From assembly GCA_020171895.1 (NCBI GenBank), contig JAIVAN010000007.1, positions 271,828 through 335,827 of the forward strand: a stretch of 64,000 bases of DNA. The letters are read 5' to 3'. The notes below the pieces were generated by a model. The model ran no database searches. It was not told where the DNA came from and saw only the letters and a program-made list of their open reading frames with translations. Origin of the DNA: Bacillus timonensis (GTDB lineage: Bacteria > Bacillota > Bacilli > Bacillales > Bacillaceae_L). The translations under genes and the position numbers were made by a program. Positions 37,844 through 48,042 of this stretch are shown here, piece by piece; position 1 is the first letter of the stretch; every line of letters begins with the position of its first letter.

Positions 37844-38554
37844 CTATTCCTTTCGTCTATAAAAGGGCAGGTATAAAAGAAGAAATATACTAAACGCTAC
37901 CGCTTCTAAAGAAAGAATATACCATGGATAAGGGCCTAAAAAATCAAGAATACTTGGATTTGATGGCTTCTTTGCCAAAAACATATAATTTCCACCGGTT
38001 ATTTTGTTAACTATATATATAAAAATAGCAAGTGCATTTAATACTAACATGGCTTTCCAAACTGATTTGAAGGTAGGTTTGTACTTTTCTACCCATACCA
38101 TATATAAACTTGCCAATATGATTGCAATATGGGCCAAGAAGAAATGAAAATATCGATAATGAGGAAAGTCATATGTTAATTCAGGGGTTAGCATTGCTTG
38201 AAGCGCTCCACCTACCCCAAAAAAATACGTGATTTCAAATAAGAAATAACTACGGGAAAAAAGCATGACGATACTTAAAAGCAGAGAAATAGAGCATAGT
38301 TGAAGTGGCAATGAATCTGCTAAATTCCATACATCAGTGTATATGTACCATAAGTATAGTGATAATTCGCTTACCAACAGTCCAATGGCGAGTATATATC
38401 TTATTTTATTAGACTGACTTTCTCTTATTTTATCTCTTTTTAAAAATAAGAATGTAGCTGATAGTAATAAAATAATAAGCATCGTTACATGTGATAAAGA
38501 TAGAAATTGAAAAAACTCATCATTGTATCTATACCTTCCAAACCACTCCTCCAC
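37844..38554 (-). CDS. TIGR02206-type integral membrane protein (YwaF-like)
   Basis: 236 residues with six or seven membrane helices. Family blocks include LPLQLCSISLLLSIVML, YFFGVGGALQAMLTPE, YRYFHFFLAHIAII and the C-terminal LGPYPWYIL. The start is a GTG behind AGGGGGA. Function is unknown. It lies 20 bases after the ysgA-type methyltransferase and before the pheST leader; the Bacillus cousin is YwaF. Confidence 0.85.
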   Translation of the reverse strand: MEEWFGRYRYNDEFFQFLSLSHVTMLIILLLSATFLFLKRDKIRESQSNKIRYILAIGLLVSELSLYLWYIYTDVWNLADSLPLQLCSISLLLSIVMLFSRSYFLFEITYFFGVGGALQAMLTPELTYDFPHYRYFHFFLAHIAIILASLYMVWVEKYKPTFKSVWKAMLVLNALAIFIYIVNKITGGNYMFLAKKPSNPSILDFLGPYPWYILSLEAVAFSIFLLLYLPFYRRKE

Positions 38555-38574
38555 TTACTCATCCCCCTATAACT

Positions 38575-39330
38575 TTATGTTAGATGATATAACAATACAC
38601 CTGTTGCTACCGCAACATTTAACGATTCACTTTTTCCACGTATTGGAATATATAAGTTTTGGGTAGTTTGTTTTAACAAATGCTCACTTACCCCACTACC
38701 TTCATTCCCTACGATTAGAGCAAATGATTTCCCAGGTACTACTTCTTTATAATGAACAGCATCTTTTAACGCTGTACCATAAATAGTCACATTATGTTTT
38801 TGTAATTTATCCATCCACTCATTTAGTTGACCTTTTAAAATTGGCAAGTGAAAGATTGAACCTTGAGTAGATCGAATGACTTTTGAATTATATATATCCA
38901 CACTTCCCTCTCCTACAATCACAACATCAATCCCAGCTGCATCTGCAGTTCTTATCATTGTACCTAGATTACCTGGATCTTGAACCGCATCAATAAGTAG
39001 ATACGATTTATTTTCAATTAATTCGAATTCTACTTTTTCTTGGTAACACACGGCTGCAATTCCTTGTGAAGTCTCGGTTTGACTAATTTCTTTCATTATT
39101 GATTCAGTTACAATTGTCAGTGGAACATTGTCTAAATCCCATTCATTAGGTATTCTTGAAATGTTTTCGGTTATAAATATTTCTTTTATTAAATCTTTTC
39201 GTTGTAATGATTCTTCCACTAAGTGAAATCCATCAATTAGATAGAGTCCAGTTTTATCACGTTCTTTTTTTGTGTGTAATTTTTTTACTTGTTTAATGAG
39301 AGGGTTTTGAATGGATTCAATTCGTTTCAA
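38575..39330 (-). CDS. ysgA: RNA 2'-O-methyltransferase, TrmH/SpoU family
   Basis: 251 residues. The N-terminal substrate-binding part is followed by a SPOUT knot: LIDAVQDPGNLGTMIRTADAAG, ALIVGNEGSGVSEHLL and IPIRGKSESLNVAVATGVLLY, the three classical SpoU motifs. It modifies rRNA or tRNA; the target is not predicted here. It is divergent from sspI as in B. subtilis. Confidence 0.94.
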   Translation of the reverse strand: MKRIESIQNPLIKQVKKLHTKKERDKTGLYLIDGFHLVEESLQRKDLIKEIFITENISRIPNEWDLDNVPLTIVTESIMKEISQTETSQGIAAVCYQEKVEFELIENKSYLLIDAVQDPGNLGTMIRTADAAGIDVVIVGEGSVDIYNSKVIRSTQGSIFHLPILKGQLNEWMDKLQKHNVTIYGTALKDAVHYKEVVPGKSFALIVGNEGSGVSEHLLKQTTQNLYIPIRGKSESLNVAVATGVLLYHLT

Positions 39331-39524
39331 AGCTTTTTCTCCTTGTCTACTTTTTATTTATGATTAATGTGATTGATTCATGTCCTATTTAAACTAATTC
39401 TAATTGGATTGACTAATTACTCCAATTTTTTCATTATATACTACTTTTCATACATAATAAATCGATTGATTACAAAAGCTAGTATTGATTGAATAATGAA
39501 TAAATAAAGAGGTGTGGATACTAT
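39331..39524. other. ysgA-sspI divergent region
   Basis: AT-rich gap holding the promoters of two divergent genes. A CATTATA at 39430-39436 fits the sigma-G -10 pattern, with a TGACTA 16 bases upstream as a weak -35; the spacing is one or two bases short. AGAGGTG is the sspI ribosome binding site. Confidence 0.35.
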
Positions 39525-39740
39525 ATGAATTTAAATTTACGTAATGCAGTACTTGCTAACGTTAGTGGAAATTCTCAATCCGAACTTGAAGACACAATTG
39601 TTGATGCTATTCAAAGCGGTGAGGAGAAAATGCTTCCAGGTTTGGGAGTTCTTTTTGAAGTTATATGGAAAAATGCAAGTCAAGATGACAAAGCAGAAAT
39701 GCTTTCATCTCTTGAGCAAAGCCTAAGAAATCAGGGGTAA
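39525..39740 (+). CDS. sspI: Small acid-soluble spore protein SspI
   Basis: 71-residue minor SASP found in the spore core, made in the forespore under sigma-G in B. subtilis. The sequence [15 protein letters not shown] with [20 protein letters not shown] matches SspI. It is a single gene with its own terminator. Its presence confirms an endospore former. Confidence 0.97.
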   Translation: MNLNLRNAVLANVSGNSQSELEDTIVDAIQSGEEKMLPGLGVLFEVIWKNASQDDKAEMLSSLEQSLRNQG

Positions 39741-39751
39741 CAAATAGAACA

Positions 39752-39788
39752 AAAGCCGATGAGAACAAAATCTCATCGGCTGTTTTTT
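39752..39788. terminator. Terminator between convergent sspI and ysdC
   Basis: GCCGATGAGA/TCTCATCGGC stem with TTTTTTT after it on the plus strand and an A-tract before it, so it can work for both genes. Confidence 0.9.
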
Positions 39789-40873
39789 TATTGGAATCTA
39801 ATATTGTTTACTGTTTCTGAATCAAGTCGCTTAATTGTTTCTACAATAAGCTTTACAGCATTCTCGTAATCATCACGATGAAGCATGGCTGCGTGAGAGT
39901 GAATGTATCTTGTAGCAATTGTAATAGCTAAAGCAGGAACACCGTTATAAGTTACGTGAATAGCACCAGCATCCGTTCCCCCACCTGCAATGGCATCAAA
40001 TTGATAAGGAATCTCCATTTCATCTGCAACGTTTGTTACAAAATCTCGAAGTCCTTTATGAGAGACCATAGATGCATCATATAAAATCACTTGAGGACCT
40101 TTCCCCATTTTGCTTTGTGCTTCTTTTTCAGTAACACCAGGTGTATCGCCAGCGATACCAACATCAACTGCAAAACCAATGTCCGGTTGAATATATGCTG
40201 AAGCAGTCTTTGCTCCGCGCAATCCAATCTCTTCTTGAACAGTACCAACTCCGTATACAACGTTAGGATGGTTTGTTCCTTTTAATTGTTTCAAGACATC
40301 AATTGCAATCGCACAACCAATTCGGTTATCCCACGCTTTAGCTAGTAGCATTTTTTCGTTATTCATCACTGTGAACTCAAAATATGGTACGACTTGATCA
40401 CCAGGTTTCACACCAAATTCTAGTGCTTCCTCACGACTAGATGCTCCAATATCAATAAACATATCTTTAATATCAACAGGCTTTTTACGAGCTTCTGGTG
40501 TTAAAATATGAGGTGGCTTTGAGCCGATTACACCTGTTACATCACCTTTACTTGTTACAATCGTAACTCGTTGGGCCAACATTACTTGTGACCACCATCC
40601 ACCTACTGTTTGAAAACGAAGGAATCCTCTTTCGTCAATTTGCGTAATCATAAAACCAACTTCATCAAGGTGCCCAGCGACCATGATTTTAGGACCTTCA
40701 GCTAAACCAACTTTTTTAGCTACTAAGCTTCCTAATCCATCTGTAGTTACTTCGTCAGCATACTCTGTTATGTATTTTTTCATGACTTCACGTGGTTCTC
40801 TTTCGTTACCAGGAATACCTTTTGCATCTGTTAAATCTTTTAACATTTGTAAAGTTTCATCTAACTTTTTCAT
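39788..40873 (-). CDS. ysdC: M42-family metallo-aminopeptidase (YsdC-like)
   Basis: 361 residues, a cytoplasmic TET-type peptidase with two metal ions. The ligands and catalytic residues are in [48 protein letters not shown] and [10 protein letters not shown], ending with [15 protein letters not shown]. An inserted beta-barrel domain covers about residues 75-165. It converges on sspI. The exact peptide substrate is not predicted. Confidence 0.93.
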   Translation of the reverse strand: MKKLDETLQMLKDLTDAKGIPGNEREPREVMKKYITEYADEVTTDGLGSLVAKKVGLAEGPKIMVAGHLDEVGFMITQIDERGFLRFQTVGGWWSQVMLAQRVTIVTSKGDVTGVIGSKPPHILTPEARKKPVDIKDMFIDIGASSREEALEFGVKPGDQVVPYFEFTVMNNEKMLLAKAWDNRIGCAIAIDVLKQLKGTNHPNVVYGVGTVQEEIGLRGAKTASAYIQPDIGFAVDVGIAGDTPGVTEKEAQSKMGKGPQVILYDASMVSHKGLRDFVTNVADEMEIPYQFDAIAGGGTDAGAIHVTYNGVPALAITIATRYIHSHAAMLHRDDYENAVKLIVETIKRLDSETVNNIRFQ

Positions 40874-40964
40874 ATGCTCAACTCCCTATTCATTACAGAA
40901 TAACTTAATCAATTATCACAACTTTCATTATATCGAAAACGCTATCAAATGTACAAAATTTCAT

Positions 40965-41453
40965 CTAATAACCTTTCTGCTGACGAATATGATTCTTATC
41001 ATTTTTGGACATATACGCATTTTCTATCTGGTTATGACTATATCCTAGACTCTTACCTAACGATAAGTAATGATTAAATATTTCATTAAAAGCGGAATGA
41101 CTATATTCTTTTTGAAAATGGGAAATCTCCCGATAAAGTGACATGAAATTGCTTACTAAGTCATTACTTAATTCTAACTGTAATACAGTAGGTTCATACT
41201 TCAGTTCAATGCCAATTGAAAGGATAAAATGTAGACCATCAACATATTCCTCTAAAATTATTTCATCGTTTGAGGGTGGCTTTATACTCCAATATTTAAA
41301 GCAACGTGTTTCATTTGCTAATTCTCCTATTTCAACTAGTAATGCCAATAATTTTCTTTCTACGAGATCTTCATTTTTTAAATCATGTTGTTCTCTAATT
41401 TTCGCATCTAGTTTACTTTGCATATCTACTAATGTTTGAATGTTCACTTTCAC
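40965..41453 (-). CDS. Dimeric all-alpha dUTPase-like NTP pyrophosphohydrolase
   Basis: 162 residues with the metal-binding motifs of all-alpha NTP pyrophosphatases: LLALLVEIGELANETRCFKYW and EEYVDGLHFILSIGIEL (E-x-x-E and E-x-x-D patterns). It would hydrolyse dUTP, keeping uracil out of DNA. The first codon is a GTG and a second GTG two codons later is better spaced from GAGGT. B. subtilis lacks this gene at the equivalent site, to my knowledge. Confidence 0.82.
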   Translation of the reverse strand: MKVNIQTLVDMQSKLDAKIREQHDLKNEDLVERKLLALLVEIGELANETRCFKYWSIKPPSNDEIILEEYVDGLHFILSIGIELKYEPTVLQLELSNDLVSNFMSLYREISHFQKEYSHSAFNEIFNHYLSLGKSLGYSHNQIENAYMSKNDKNHIRQQKGY

Positions 41454-41594
41454 ACCTCTATTTTATCTGTTTCAATGATGATAACAAAAATCATGGATAA
41501 CATAAATTAAAAGTTATTTAACAGTCGTCATTTTTAATCGAAATCCTCTATTTATCTGAACGGCAAAATTTTATTACGATCTTCTTCATTTTCA

Positions 41595-41622
41595 TGAAAC
41601 CTTTCCGGTTCCCATCCGTATA
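41595..41622 (+). promoter_or_regulatory. Sigma-W promoter of ysdB
   Basis: TGAAAC and CGTATA are separated by 16 bases, matching the sigma-W consensus closely. It lies just upstream of ysdB, a known sigma-W gene in B. subtilis, so envelope stress should induce it. Confidence 0.92.
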
Positions 41623-41653
41623 ACAAAGTGAATGCATTTTAGGAGGAGTTCAT

Positions 41654-42043
41654 ATGTTTGTTTTACTTATACGCTTTCTGGTTTTATTATTAATTGGCTT
41701 TATCATATATCGCTCAATCAAATACTTTTTAAATCCGAAAAGGAAGCTTGAGTTAGCACATGAGCAAAAGAAATTCTTCTTCCTAGATGACTCAGCGAAT
41801 GTTCGAAAAAATTTTCTGTTAACGTATAAAGGTGTTTTGTTTGAAGGCGAGAAGTATTTAGGAACCACCGATAACTCCTTTGAAGTCGTTTCCATTTTTA
41901 TTTGGACAAAACATCCTTCTAAATTAAAGGGCTTAAACTATCAAGATTTCTTAACGATAGAAAAACGGATTCAACAAGAATATCGAAACGCTAAGATTGA
42001 TTGGAAAAGTCCAATTAAAGAATTCCTATCGGATAAGAAATGA
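41654..42043 (+). CDS. ysdB: Sigma-W-regulated membrane protein YsdB
   Basis: 129 residues: one N-terminal membrane helix (about residues 2-21), then a cytoplasmic domain with NVRKNFLLTYKGVLFEGEKYLGTT, a segment highly conserved in YsdB. The function is unknown. Its promoter is of sigma-W type, placing it in the antibiotic- and envelope-stress regulon. AGGAGG precedes the ATG. Confidence 0.93.
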   Translation: MFVLLIRFLVLLLIGFIIYRSIKYFLNPKRKLELAHEQKKFFFLDDSANVRKNFLLTYKGVLFEGEKYLGTTDNSFEVVSIFIWTKHPSKLKGLNYQDFLTIEKRIQQEYRNAKIDWKSPIKEFLSDKK

Positions 42044-42082
42044 AGCAATGAGTCTCTCGCTTGAGATCTCACTGCTTCTTTT
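42041..42082 (+). terminator. Terminator of ysdB
   Basis: GAAGCAATGAG...CTCACTGCTTC stem followed by seven T residues, starting at the ysdB stop. Confidence 0.88.
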
Positions 42083-42094
42083 TTTAAAAATATA

Positions 42095-42682
42095 TTAAGC
42101 CTCAAATGATTTTCTCTTATTTTGAAAAAAGTCATTCCACGCTATCGTTACTTCCTTTTTCCTTAACACATAAAAAAGACAAGATAATGATAGTAGGATA
42201 ATGACAATAATTGAAGGGGAGAAATGACGAATAAATTGACCGAAGACAGTAAAAAAGACAGCGAGTGGAATATTCGTTAGAAATGAGTCCTTTATATAAT
42301 TTTTCAGGCTTCGAGTATGTTCGATAATACAAAGTGAAAGTAAATGATAGTTGATAAAGGGAAGGAGTCTTAATACTCCTATTTGTCCTATCGTAAAGTT
42401 CGCCTTATCTCCTAACCATTTTTGTTTAAGAATCTGTAACTTCCGAAATGTTCTAGGCATTCTTTTGAACATAAAATAAAAGAGAATACTTTGGACAGTT
42501 AGACCAATTAAGGAATAAATTGATCCAAAAACAGCCCCAAAGAGTATACCACCAACCATACAAACGACAGCGACCGGAATAAACATAATTGGACGAATGA
42601 GATGTAACCCAATAAACACAAATGGTGCTAAGAAACCTGTTGATTCCACAAAAATAAATAATAACGATACGGTCTCTTCCAT
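42095..42682 (-). CDS. TVP38/TMEM64 (VTT-domain) membrane protein
   Basis: 195 residues with five or six membrane helices. It resembles B. subtilis YqeD: FIPVAVVCMVGGILFGAVFGSIYSLIG and the R-L-x-P block VLRLLPFINYHLLSL, where F/P-x-x-x-Y follows. The VTT family includes lipid scramblases; that role is inferred only. It converges on ysdB and follows the DUF1294 gene on the same strand by 63 bases. Confidence 0.8.
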   Translation of the reverse strand: MEETVSLLFIFVESTGFLAPFVFIGLHLIRPIMFIPVAVVCMVGGILFGAVFGSIYSLIGLTVQSILFYFMFKRMPRTFRKLQILKQKWLGDKANFTIGQIGVLRLLPFINYHLLSLCIIEHTRSLKNYIKDSFLTNIPLAVFFTVFGQFIRHFSPSIIVIILLSLSCLFYVLRKKEVTIAWNDFFQNKRKSFEA

Positions 42683-42745
42683 TCTATCACCCCTGCATTT
42701 TCGAAGAATGAATGACTATTTAAACATATACAATGGTCCGAGTTA

Positions 42746-43018
42746 TTATGACAAATTTATTGCCAAAAAGAAAAGTATCAACATGTTAATAATCATACAG
42801 ACAGGGACTAACCATTTAAATGACTTATGTTGTGTTTTATGATGGAACCTTTTCATTCCAGAAAAAATACCTATTGCACCACCAAAAATCGAAACTGTCC
42901 AAAGATGATTTTCTGATATTCGCCATCTTCTTTGGATGGACCTTTTTTTATCTACACCCATAATGATATATCCATAAACATTAATGAGTAAAAACCAAGC
43001 CAAAATATGTTGCAGCAT
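42746..43018 (-). CDS. ysdA: DUF1294 membrane protein (YsdA-like)
   Basis: 90 residues with three membrane helices. The family motif GVDKKRSIQRRWRISENHLW is followed by GGAIGIFSGMKRFHHKTQH. The function is unknown. It lies downstream of rplT as in B. subtilis, separated by a terminator. Confidence 0.9.
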   Translation of the reverse strand: MLQHILAWFLLINVYGYIIMGVDKKRSIQRRWRISENHLWTVSIFGGAIGIFSGMKRFHHKTQHKSFKWLVPVCMIINMLILFFLAINLS

Positions 43019-43065
43019 AAAATACTCCTTTTAAAAATTAAACTTTACTCTTTTTTCTCTTTGAT

Positions 43066-43102
43066 ACACAAAAGGTCATCCTCTAGTAGAGAATGACCTT
43101 TT
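43066..43102 (-). terminator. Terminator of infC-rpmI-rplT
   Basis: AAAGGTCATTCTCTA/TAGAGGATGACCTTT stem following the rplT stop on the minus strand, with a short T-tract. Confidence 0.88.
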
Positions 43103-43108
43103 TTAAAA

Positions 43109-43465
43109 TTAGTTTACGTTGTTTTTAGCTACAGTTGCTAGTTCAGCAAATGCTTTTTCATCGTTAACTGCTAAGTCAGCAAGCATTTTACGGTTAACTT
43201 CAATACCTGCAACTTTTAAACCATGCATCATACGGCTATATGAAAGTCCATTCATACGAGCAGCTGCATTGATACGTGCAATCCAAAGCTTACGGAATTC
43301 ACGTTTCTTTTGACGACGGTCACGATATGCATACATTAAAGATTTCATTACTTGTTGGTTTGCTACTTTATATAATGTATGTTTTGAACCATAAAAACCT
43401 TTTGCTAGTTTTAATACCTTTTTACGACGTTTGCGTGTTACTGTACCGCCTTTTACTCTTGGCAT
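43109..43465 (-). CDS. rplT: 50S ribosomal protein L20
   Basis: 118 residues, strongly basic, starting [20 protein letters not shown] and containing [20 protein letters not shown]. It is needed for early 50S assembly and, in Bacillus, represses its own operon by binding the infC leader. It is the third gene of infC-rpmI-rplT. Confidence 0.99.
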   Translation of the reverse strand: MPRVKGGTVTRKRRKKVLKLAKGFYGSKHTLYKVANQQVMKSLMYAYRDRRQKKREFRKLWIARINAAARMNGLSYSRMMHGLKVAGIEVNRKMLADLAVNDEKAFAELATVAKNNVN

Positions 43466-43497
43466 TATGTTTCCCTCCTTGATCTATAAAACCGATA

Positions 43498-43698
43498 TTA
43501 TTTAAGGTTGTCTAATAAATGACGAATGCGTTTGAAATCGCCTTTGCTCACTACTGTAGATTTACGTAGCTTACGCTTTTGTTTTTGAGATTTGTTTCCG
43601 AATAAGTGACTAGTGTAAGCGTGAGAGCGTTTAAGCTTACCAGATCCTGTTTTCTTGAATCGCTTTGCAGCTCCACGGTGTGTTTTCATTTTTGGCAT
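43498..43698 (-). CDS. rpmI: 50S ribosomal protein L35
   Basis: 66 residues, basic, with the signature [21 protein letters not shown]. It is encoded between infC and rplT. GGAGGAACACC supplies its ribosome binding site. Confidence 0.99.
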   Translation of the reverse strand: MPKMKTHRGAAKRFKKTGSGKLKRSHAYTSHLFGNKSQKQKRKLRKSTVVSKGDFKRIRHLLDNLK

Positions 43699-43719
43699 AA
43701 GGTGTTCCTCCTCATTTCA

Positions 43720-44238
43720 TTACTTTTCATTTTTAGGTGCTAATACTAAGAACATGCTGCGACCATCCATTTTAGGTGCAGACTCAATCGTTGAAAGATC
43801 AGCACATTCAGTTGAAAAACGATCTAAAACACGTTGACCGATTTCTTTATGTGTAATCGCACGGCCCTTGAATCGGATTGACGCTTTTACTTTGTCACCT
43901 TTTTCTAAGAACTTACGTGCATTACGTAATTTAGTATTAAAGTCATGCTCATCAATTGTTGGGCTTAAACGTACTTCTTTTACGTTAATGACTTTTTGAT
44001 TTTTACGAGCTTCCTTTTCTTTCTTCTGTTGCTCAAAACGGAATTTACCATAGTCCATAATACGACAAACTGGCGGTTTCGCGTTAGGTGCAACCATTAC
44101 TAAGTCAAGATTCGCTCTAGTAGCAATTTCAAGTGCTTCTTGCTTTGTTTTAATTCCAAGTTGGTCACCGTTTTGTCCAATTAAACGAACTTCACGAGCA
44201 CGAATGCCATCGTTTACCATCATGTCTTTGCTAATAAT
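43720..44238 (-). CDS. infC: Translation initiation factor IF-3 (ATT start)
   Basis: 172 residues: the N-terminal domain ([18 protein letters not shown]), a Lys-rich linker, and the C-terminal domain with [23 protein letters not shown]. It prevents 30S-50S joining and checks start codons. The best start is the first of two ATT codons, six bases after GGAGG, adding IISKD before the first ATG at 44223 in line with B. subtilis. A rare start codon lets IF-3 discriminate against its own mRNA. Confidence 0.95.
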   Translation of the reverse strand: MISKDMMVNDGIRAREVRLIGQNGDQLGIKTKQEALEIATRANLDLVMVAPNAKPPVCRIMDYGKFRFEQQKKEKEARKNQKVINVKEVRLSPTIDEHDFNTKLRNARKFLEKGDKVKASIRFKGRAITHKEIGQRVLDRFSTECADLSTIESAPKMDGRSMFLVLAPKNEK

Positions 44239-44284
44239 TAGCCACCTCCAAGGTTTTCTAAAAGGAATACATGTAATGAAGATT

Positions 44285-44450
44285 TCACACTACTTTAGTT
44301 TAGGCAAACAAAAAGGTGTGAGTGCATAACACACCCACACCTATACGATTAATTTTTAGTCATATAAAACCAAAATCGTAATGACCTACCAACTACAATA
44401 ATTGTGTCAATCAGGTGAGAAGCGGGTGCTTCTACTTTTCCTCATTTTGT
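44285..44450 (-). promoter_or_regulatory. L20 leader with attenuator before infC
   Basis: The minus strand contains GAAGCACCCGCTTC-type pairing and TCACCTGATTGACAC, landmarks of the Bacillus L20 leader. A terminator stem GGTGTGGGTGTG...CACTCACACC with TTTTTG follows at about 44312-44340. L20 binding should favour termination. Confidence 0.85.
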
Positions 44451-44468
44451 ATTCAATTTTCCCTTGTT

Positions 44469-44497
44469 ACTATATCACGGTGCATAATGTATGTCAA
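44469..44497 (-). promoter_or_regulatory. Sigma-A promoter of infC-rpmI-rplT
   Basis: TTGACA and TATAGT are separated by 17 bases, a strong promoter. Transcription starts about 220 bases before infC. Confidence 0.88.
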
Positions 44498-44685
44498 GCA
44501 ACAATGCTTACAACTCATTCACAACGTTTTTTATTCTATCAAAGCTACGATAAAATAGCAAGTTCTTTTTTAAAATAGCTATGAACACAATATCCTTATG
44601 CTTGAACGTAGACTTTCATGCAAAGTGATTTGCACCAAGGTGAATGAAATGTAAGTGCTAATAGCTCCTTAACTTCTAAATCGCT

Positions 44686-46620
44686 CTATCTCTTTATCTC
44701 CACCGAAATATCTTGAACGAAAGATTCTAAAGAAACTGTCTCTGATTTTTGTTCACCATATTTACGAACATTGACAGCTCTTTCTTGGATCTCATTGTCA
44801 CCTACAACCAACATATAAGGTACTTTTTGCATTTGGGCTTCCCTAATTTTATAGCCAATCTTCTCATCTCTCTCATCAACCTCTACCCTAACACCCTTCA
44901 ATTGCAACTCTTCTTTTACGTGATTTGCATAATCAAGATGTACTTCAGGTGAAACAGGGATAACTTGAACTTGAACTGGTGCTAACCAAGTTGGGAATGC
45001 ACCCTTATACTCTTCAATTAAAAAAGCCACAAAACGTTCCATTGTTGACACAACTCCGCGGTGAATAACAACTGGACGATGTTGTTTTCCATCTTCTCCT
45101 ACGTATGATAAATCAAATCTTTCTGGCAGTAAGAAATCTAATTGAACAGTTGAAAGAGTTTCCTCTTTTCCTAATGCAGTTTTCACTTGAACATCTAGCT
45201 TTGGACCATAAAAAGCAGCTTCGCCTTCTGCTTCATAATAATCTAGTCCAAGCTCATCCATCGCACCTTTTAACATTGCCTGTGCTTTTTCCCACATTGC
45301 ATCATCATCGAAATACTTTTCTTTATCCTCAGGATCTCTGTATGAAAGTCTAAAGCTATAATCATTTAAACCAAAGTCTTTATATACTTCAATCACTAAA
45401 TTTACCACTCGAATAAATTCTTCTTTAATTTGATCTGGTCTTACAAAAATATGAGCGTCATTTAACGTCATTCCTCTTACACGCTGTAAACCTGAAAGTG
45501 CTCCACTCATTTCATAACGATGCATTAGACCTAATTCTGCAATGCGAATTGGTAATTTACGATAGCTATGAATTTCATTTTTATAGACCATCATATGATG
45601 TGGACAATTCATTGGACGAAGTACTAAATCTTCGTTATCCATCTCCATTTTAGGGAACATACCATCTTGATAATGATCCCAGTGTCCAGAAGTTTTATAA
45701 AGCTCTACACTTCCTAATACTGGTGTATATACATGTTGATAACCTAACTTTTCTTCTTTATCTACGATGTAACGCTCAATTACACGACGAATTGTTGCAC
45801 CTTTAGGAAGCCATAGCGGCAATCCTTGACCTACTTTTTGTGAATTTGTAAATAGATTTAACTCTTTTCCTAATTTTCTATGGTCACGTTCTTTTGCTTC
45901 TTCTAATAAACGTAAATATTCGTCAAGTTCAGCCTTTTTAAAGAATGCAGTTCCATAAATGCGTTGAAGCATCTTGTTTTTACTATCTCCACGCCAATAC
46001 GCACCTGCAATACTTAATAATTTAAACTCTTTAATTTTACCTGTTGATGGAACATGAACACCTCGACAAAGATCAAAAAATTCGCCTTGTTCATAAATTG
46101 TTAAAGTTTGATCAGCTGGAATATCTTCAATTAATTCAACTTTCAATGGATCATTTATCTCTTTGTACAATTTTATTGCGTCATCTCGAGTTACTTCTTT
46201 TCGAACGATCTCTAGATTCTCACCAATAATTTTTTTCATTTCTTTTTCAATTCTTGGTAAATCCTCAGGAGTTAATGATTCTTCCAAATCTATATCATAA
46301 TAAAAACCATTTTCAATAACTGGTCCTATCCCAAGCTTAACGTCAGGATAAAGTCTTTTTAGTGCTTGAGCCATTAAGTGAGCAGTACTGTGACGCATAA
46401 TCTCCAGAGCGCTCTCTGAATCTTGTGTGATAATTTCAATTTCACCATCTGAATGAATTTCTGTTCGTAAATCAATATACTGCCCCTCTAGTTTTCCTGC
46501 AATCGACTTTTTCTTTAAACCTGGGCTAATTGAGCCAGCAATGTCCTCTGTTGTCGTACCTTTTGGAAACTCCTTTACTGCTCCGTCTGGAAATTTAACT
46601 TTTACTAAATCTGCTGACAT
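44686..46620 (-). CDS. thrS: Threonine-tRNA ligase
   Basis: 644 residues. Domains in order: TGS ([17 protein letters not shown]), the second N-terminal editing-like domain ([18 protein letters not shown]), class II core ([49 protein letters not shown]) and anticodon-binding tail. The ATG at 46620 follows AGAGGAG; a longer in-frame start at 46731 would lie inside the T-box terminator and is rejected. Confidence 0.98.
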   Translation of the reverse strand: MSADLVKVKFPDGAVKEFPKGTTTEDIAGSISPGLKKKSIAGKLEGQYIDLRTEIHSDGEIEIITQDSESALEIMRHSTAHLMAQALKRLYPDVKLGIGPVIENGFYYDIDLEESLTPEDLPRIEKEMKKIIGENLEIVRKEVTRDDAIKLYKEINDPLKVELIEDIPADQTLTIYEQGEFFDLCRGVHVPSTGKIKEFKLLSIAGAYWRGDSKNKMLQRIYGTAFFKKAELDEYLRLLEEAKERDHRKLGKELNLFTNSQKVGQGLPLWLPKGATIRRVIERYIVDKEEKLGYQHVYTPVLGSVELYKTSGHWDHYQDGMFPKMEMDNEDLVLRPMNCPHHMMVYKNEIHSYRKLPIRIAELGLMHRYEMSGALSGLQRVRGMTLNDAHIFVRPDQIKEEFIRVVNLVIEVYKDFGLNDYSFRLSYRDPEDKEKYFDDDAMWEKAQAMLKGAMDELGLDYYEAEGEAAFYGPKLDVQVKTALGKEETLSTVQLDFLLPERFDLSYVGEDGKQHRPVVIHRGVVSTMERFVAFLIEEYKGAFPTWLAPVQVQVIPVSPEVHLDYANHVKEELQLKGVRVEVDERDEKIGYKIREAQMQKVPYMLVVGDNEIQERAVNVRKYGEQKSETVSLESFVQDISVEIKR

Positions 46621-46639
46621 GTTGTTCACTCCTCTTTTA

Positions 46640-46895
46640 TTAAAAATAAAAAAACTCCTCCCTAAAAAAAGGGACGAGTATATTCGTGGTTCCACCCTTG
46701 TTCCCATGTTGCGACATACAGTTGCAGACATGGCTCAAGAAAATAGATAACGGTATTACCGTCAGTAATTACCACTATGCAAGCGCAAAGCTTCACTACC
46801 GAAGTTTAAAGGTGGTAAGCGTAAAAATCGTGTTAGGAAGTTTCCAGCCTAGACTTCCCTCTCTGAAAAACCGTATAATCACACTTTTGTCCTTA
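46640..46895 (-). promoter_or_regulatory. T-box riboswitch of thrS (Thr specifier)
   Basis: The T-box core AGGGTGGAACCACG lies near 46684-46698. Upstream, CGCTTACCACCTTT supplies the specifier ACC. The terminator CTCGTCCC...AGGGAGGAG with TTTTTTT is at about 46648-46680. Confidence 0.93.
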
Positions 46896-46989
46896 TCATA
46901 ACTTTTTTAGATGAAATTTTAGAAAGCGTCTGTAAATTGTTATGTAGGTATTATATTAGTAATCCATTTTTAAATCAAGTGGAGATACA

Positions 46990-47841
46990 TTAAATTTTTG
47001 TTTGAACATGAATTTGTTGAAATTGTTGCTTGGAATAAACCTTCACTCTCTCTAAGAAGATATTTTGTATTGTTTGTATCATCCCGTTGTCCACCTCATT
47101 CGTATATACATGGATGTATTTAGGAGCAATTGAAACAAGCGGTGCAAGCACTGCCGAGTCAATGTACATCGGTTGATTTACAACTAGCTTTCGATCTACA
47201 TATTTTAAAATTTCTTCTCTTTTAAAAGGCTGAAATGTGTCATTATAGAAATAGAATTGATCTTCATGCAGAAGATGTATATGATCAAATGTTGATTGCC
47301 TCGACATCGTATAATCTCTTAATGTATGAACAAAATTCTGATACTCTTGTTCTAACTTATATTCATCTATTGCCAGTTCAACGTATTGCAATAAGCGGTC
47401 CGTATACTGTTTCATCCTAAACTTTAAAAATGATTCAAACGAGAATGAGATTGGCTGTACGATAAATCCCTTTAAAGATTCCTCAATTACTTTTTCTCTT
47501 GAACTAAATTCTTTCGCCTCGGGTATATTCTTAATTTCACCTTCCATTATGGAATGTACAATTGAAAGAATCTGGTTTTTTTCTTCGTAATCAGTATAAT
47601 AATATTGATTTTCTATCATTGAAAGAATCCATTCATCTTCCTTCGTATAAATAATATACTTCGCTATTACTGGTATGATAATCGTTTGTATCGCATGATG
47701 ATTAACGTTTACAACTGTAATCGTTTTTGCTTGGTCATACAAAATGTCTATGTAATTTATATGATAAGCCTTAAGTTTCGCACATATTCTTCCATACACC
47801 TTTACGGCGTCTAAGGATTCTTGAAAGTGAATTTCGATCAA
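46990..47841 (-). CDS. ytxC: YtxC-like sporulation protein
   Basis: 283 residues matching the Bacillus YtxC pattern, with no enzyme motif. Visible blocks are EGEIKNIPEAKEFSSREKVIEESL, GFIVQPISFSFESFLKFRMKQY and the acidic VELAIDEYKLEQEYQNF. In B. subtilis it sits between thrS and dnaI, as here, and is listed as a putative sporulation protein. It is soluble by its sequence. Confidence 0.82.
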   Translation of the reverse strand: MIEIHFQESLDAVKVYGRICAKLKAYHINYIDILYDQAKTITVVNVNHHAIQTIIIPVIAKYIIYTKEDEWILSMIENQYYYTDYEEKNQILSIVHSIMEGEIKNIPEAKEFSSREKVIEESLKGFIVQPISFSFESFLKFRMKQYTDRLLQYVELAIDEYKLEQEYQNFVHTLRDYTMSRQSTFDHIHLLHEDQFYFYNDTFQPFKREEILKYVDRKLVVNQPMYIDSAVLAPLVSIAPKYIHVYTNEVDNGMIQTIQNIFLERVKVYSKQQFQQIHVQTKI

Positions 47842-48000
47842 GTTTGTCCCTCCCTTTAAGCCAATACCTGCTTCTATTTATATGGGGACAAACACTAAAA
47901 TAGAATCATAACTTGAAATATATAGTATATCTACAAAATAAACTCACCTGAAGATTCATTGAAGCTCATTTAAGTACTCAAGAGGCTTAAGTAGTGCCAA

Positions 48001-48042
48001 CGGAAAGCGAGGTTCCTGCAACGAATTGTATTTTCAGGGTAG
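48001..48042 (-). repeat. Internally deleted remnant of the hairpin repeat
   Basis: On the minus strand it reads CTACCCTGAAAATAC joined directly to TTCGTTGCAGGAACC and TCGCTTTCCG. The 5' arm of the element is kept but about 20 bases (the ATGGGGTGTTAA part) and the entire right arm are missing. It lies 53 bases from full copy 4, in the same orientation. Confidence 0.75.

Noticed and set aside
42690..42720. Half FadR-like site near the VTT-domain gene (GAATGAATGAC)
   Set aside because: Only one half-site is present and the palindrome is missing.
46620..46731. N-terminal extension of ThrS by 37 residues
   Set aside because: The extension would be translated from the T-box terminator region; AGAGGAG before the ATG at 46620 gives the normal ThrS length.
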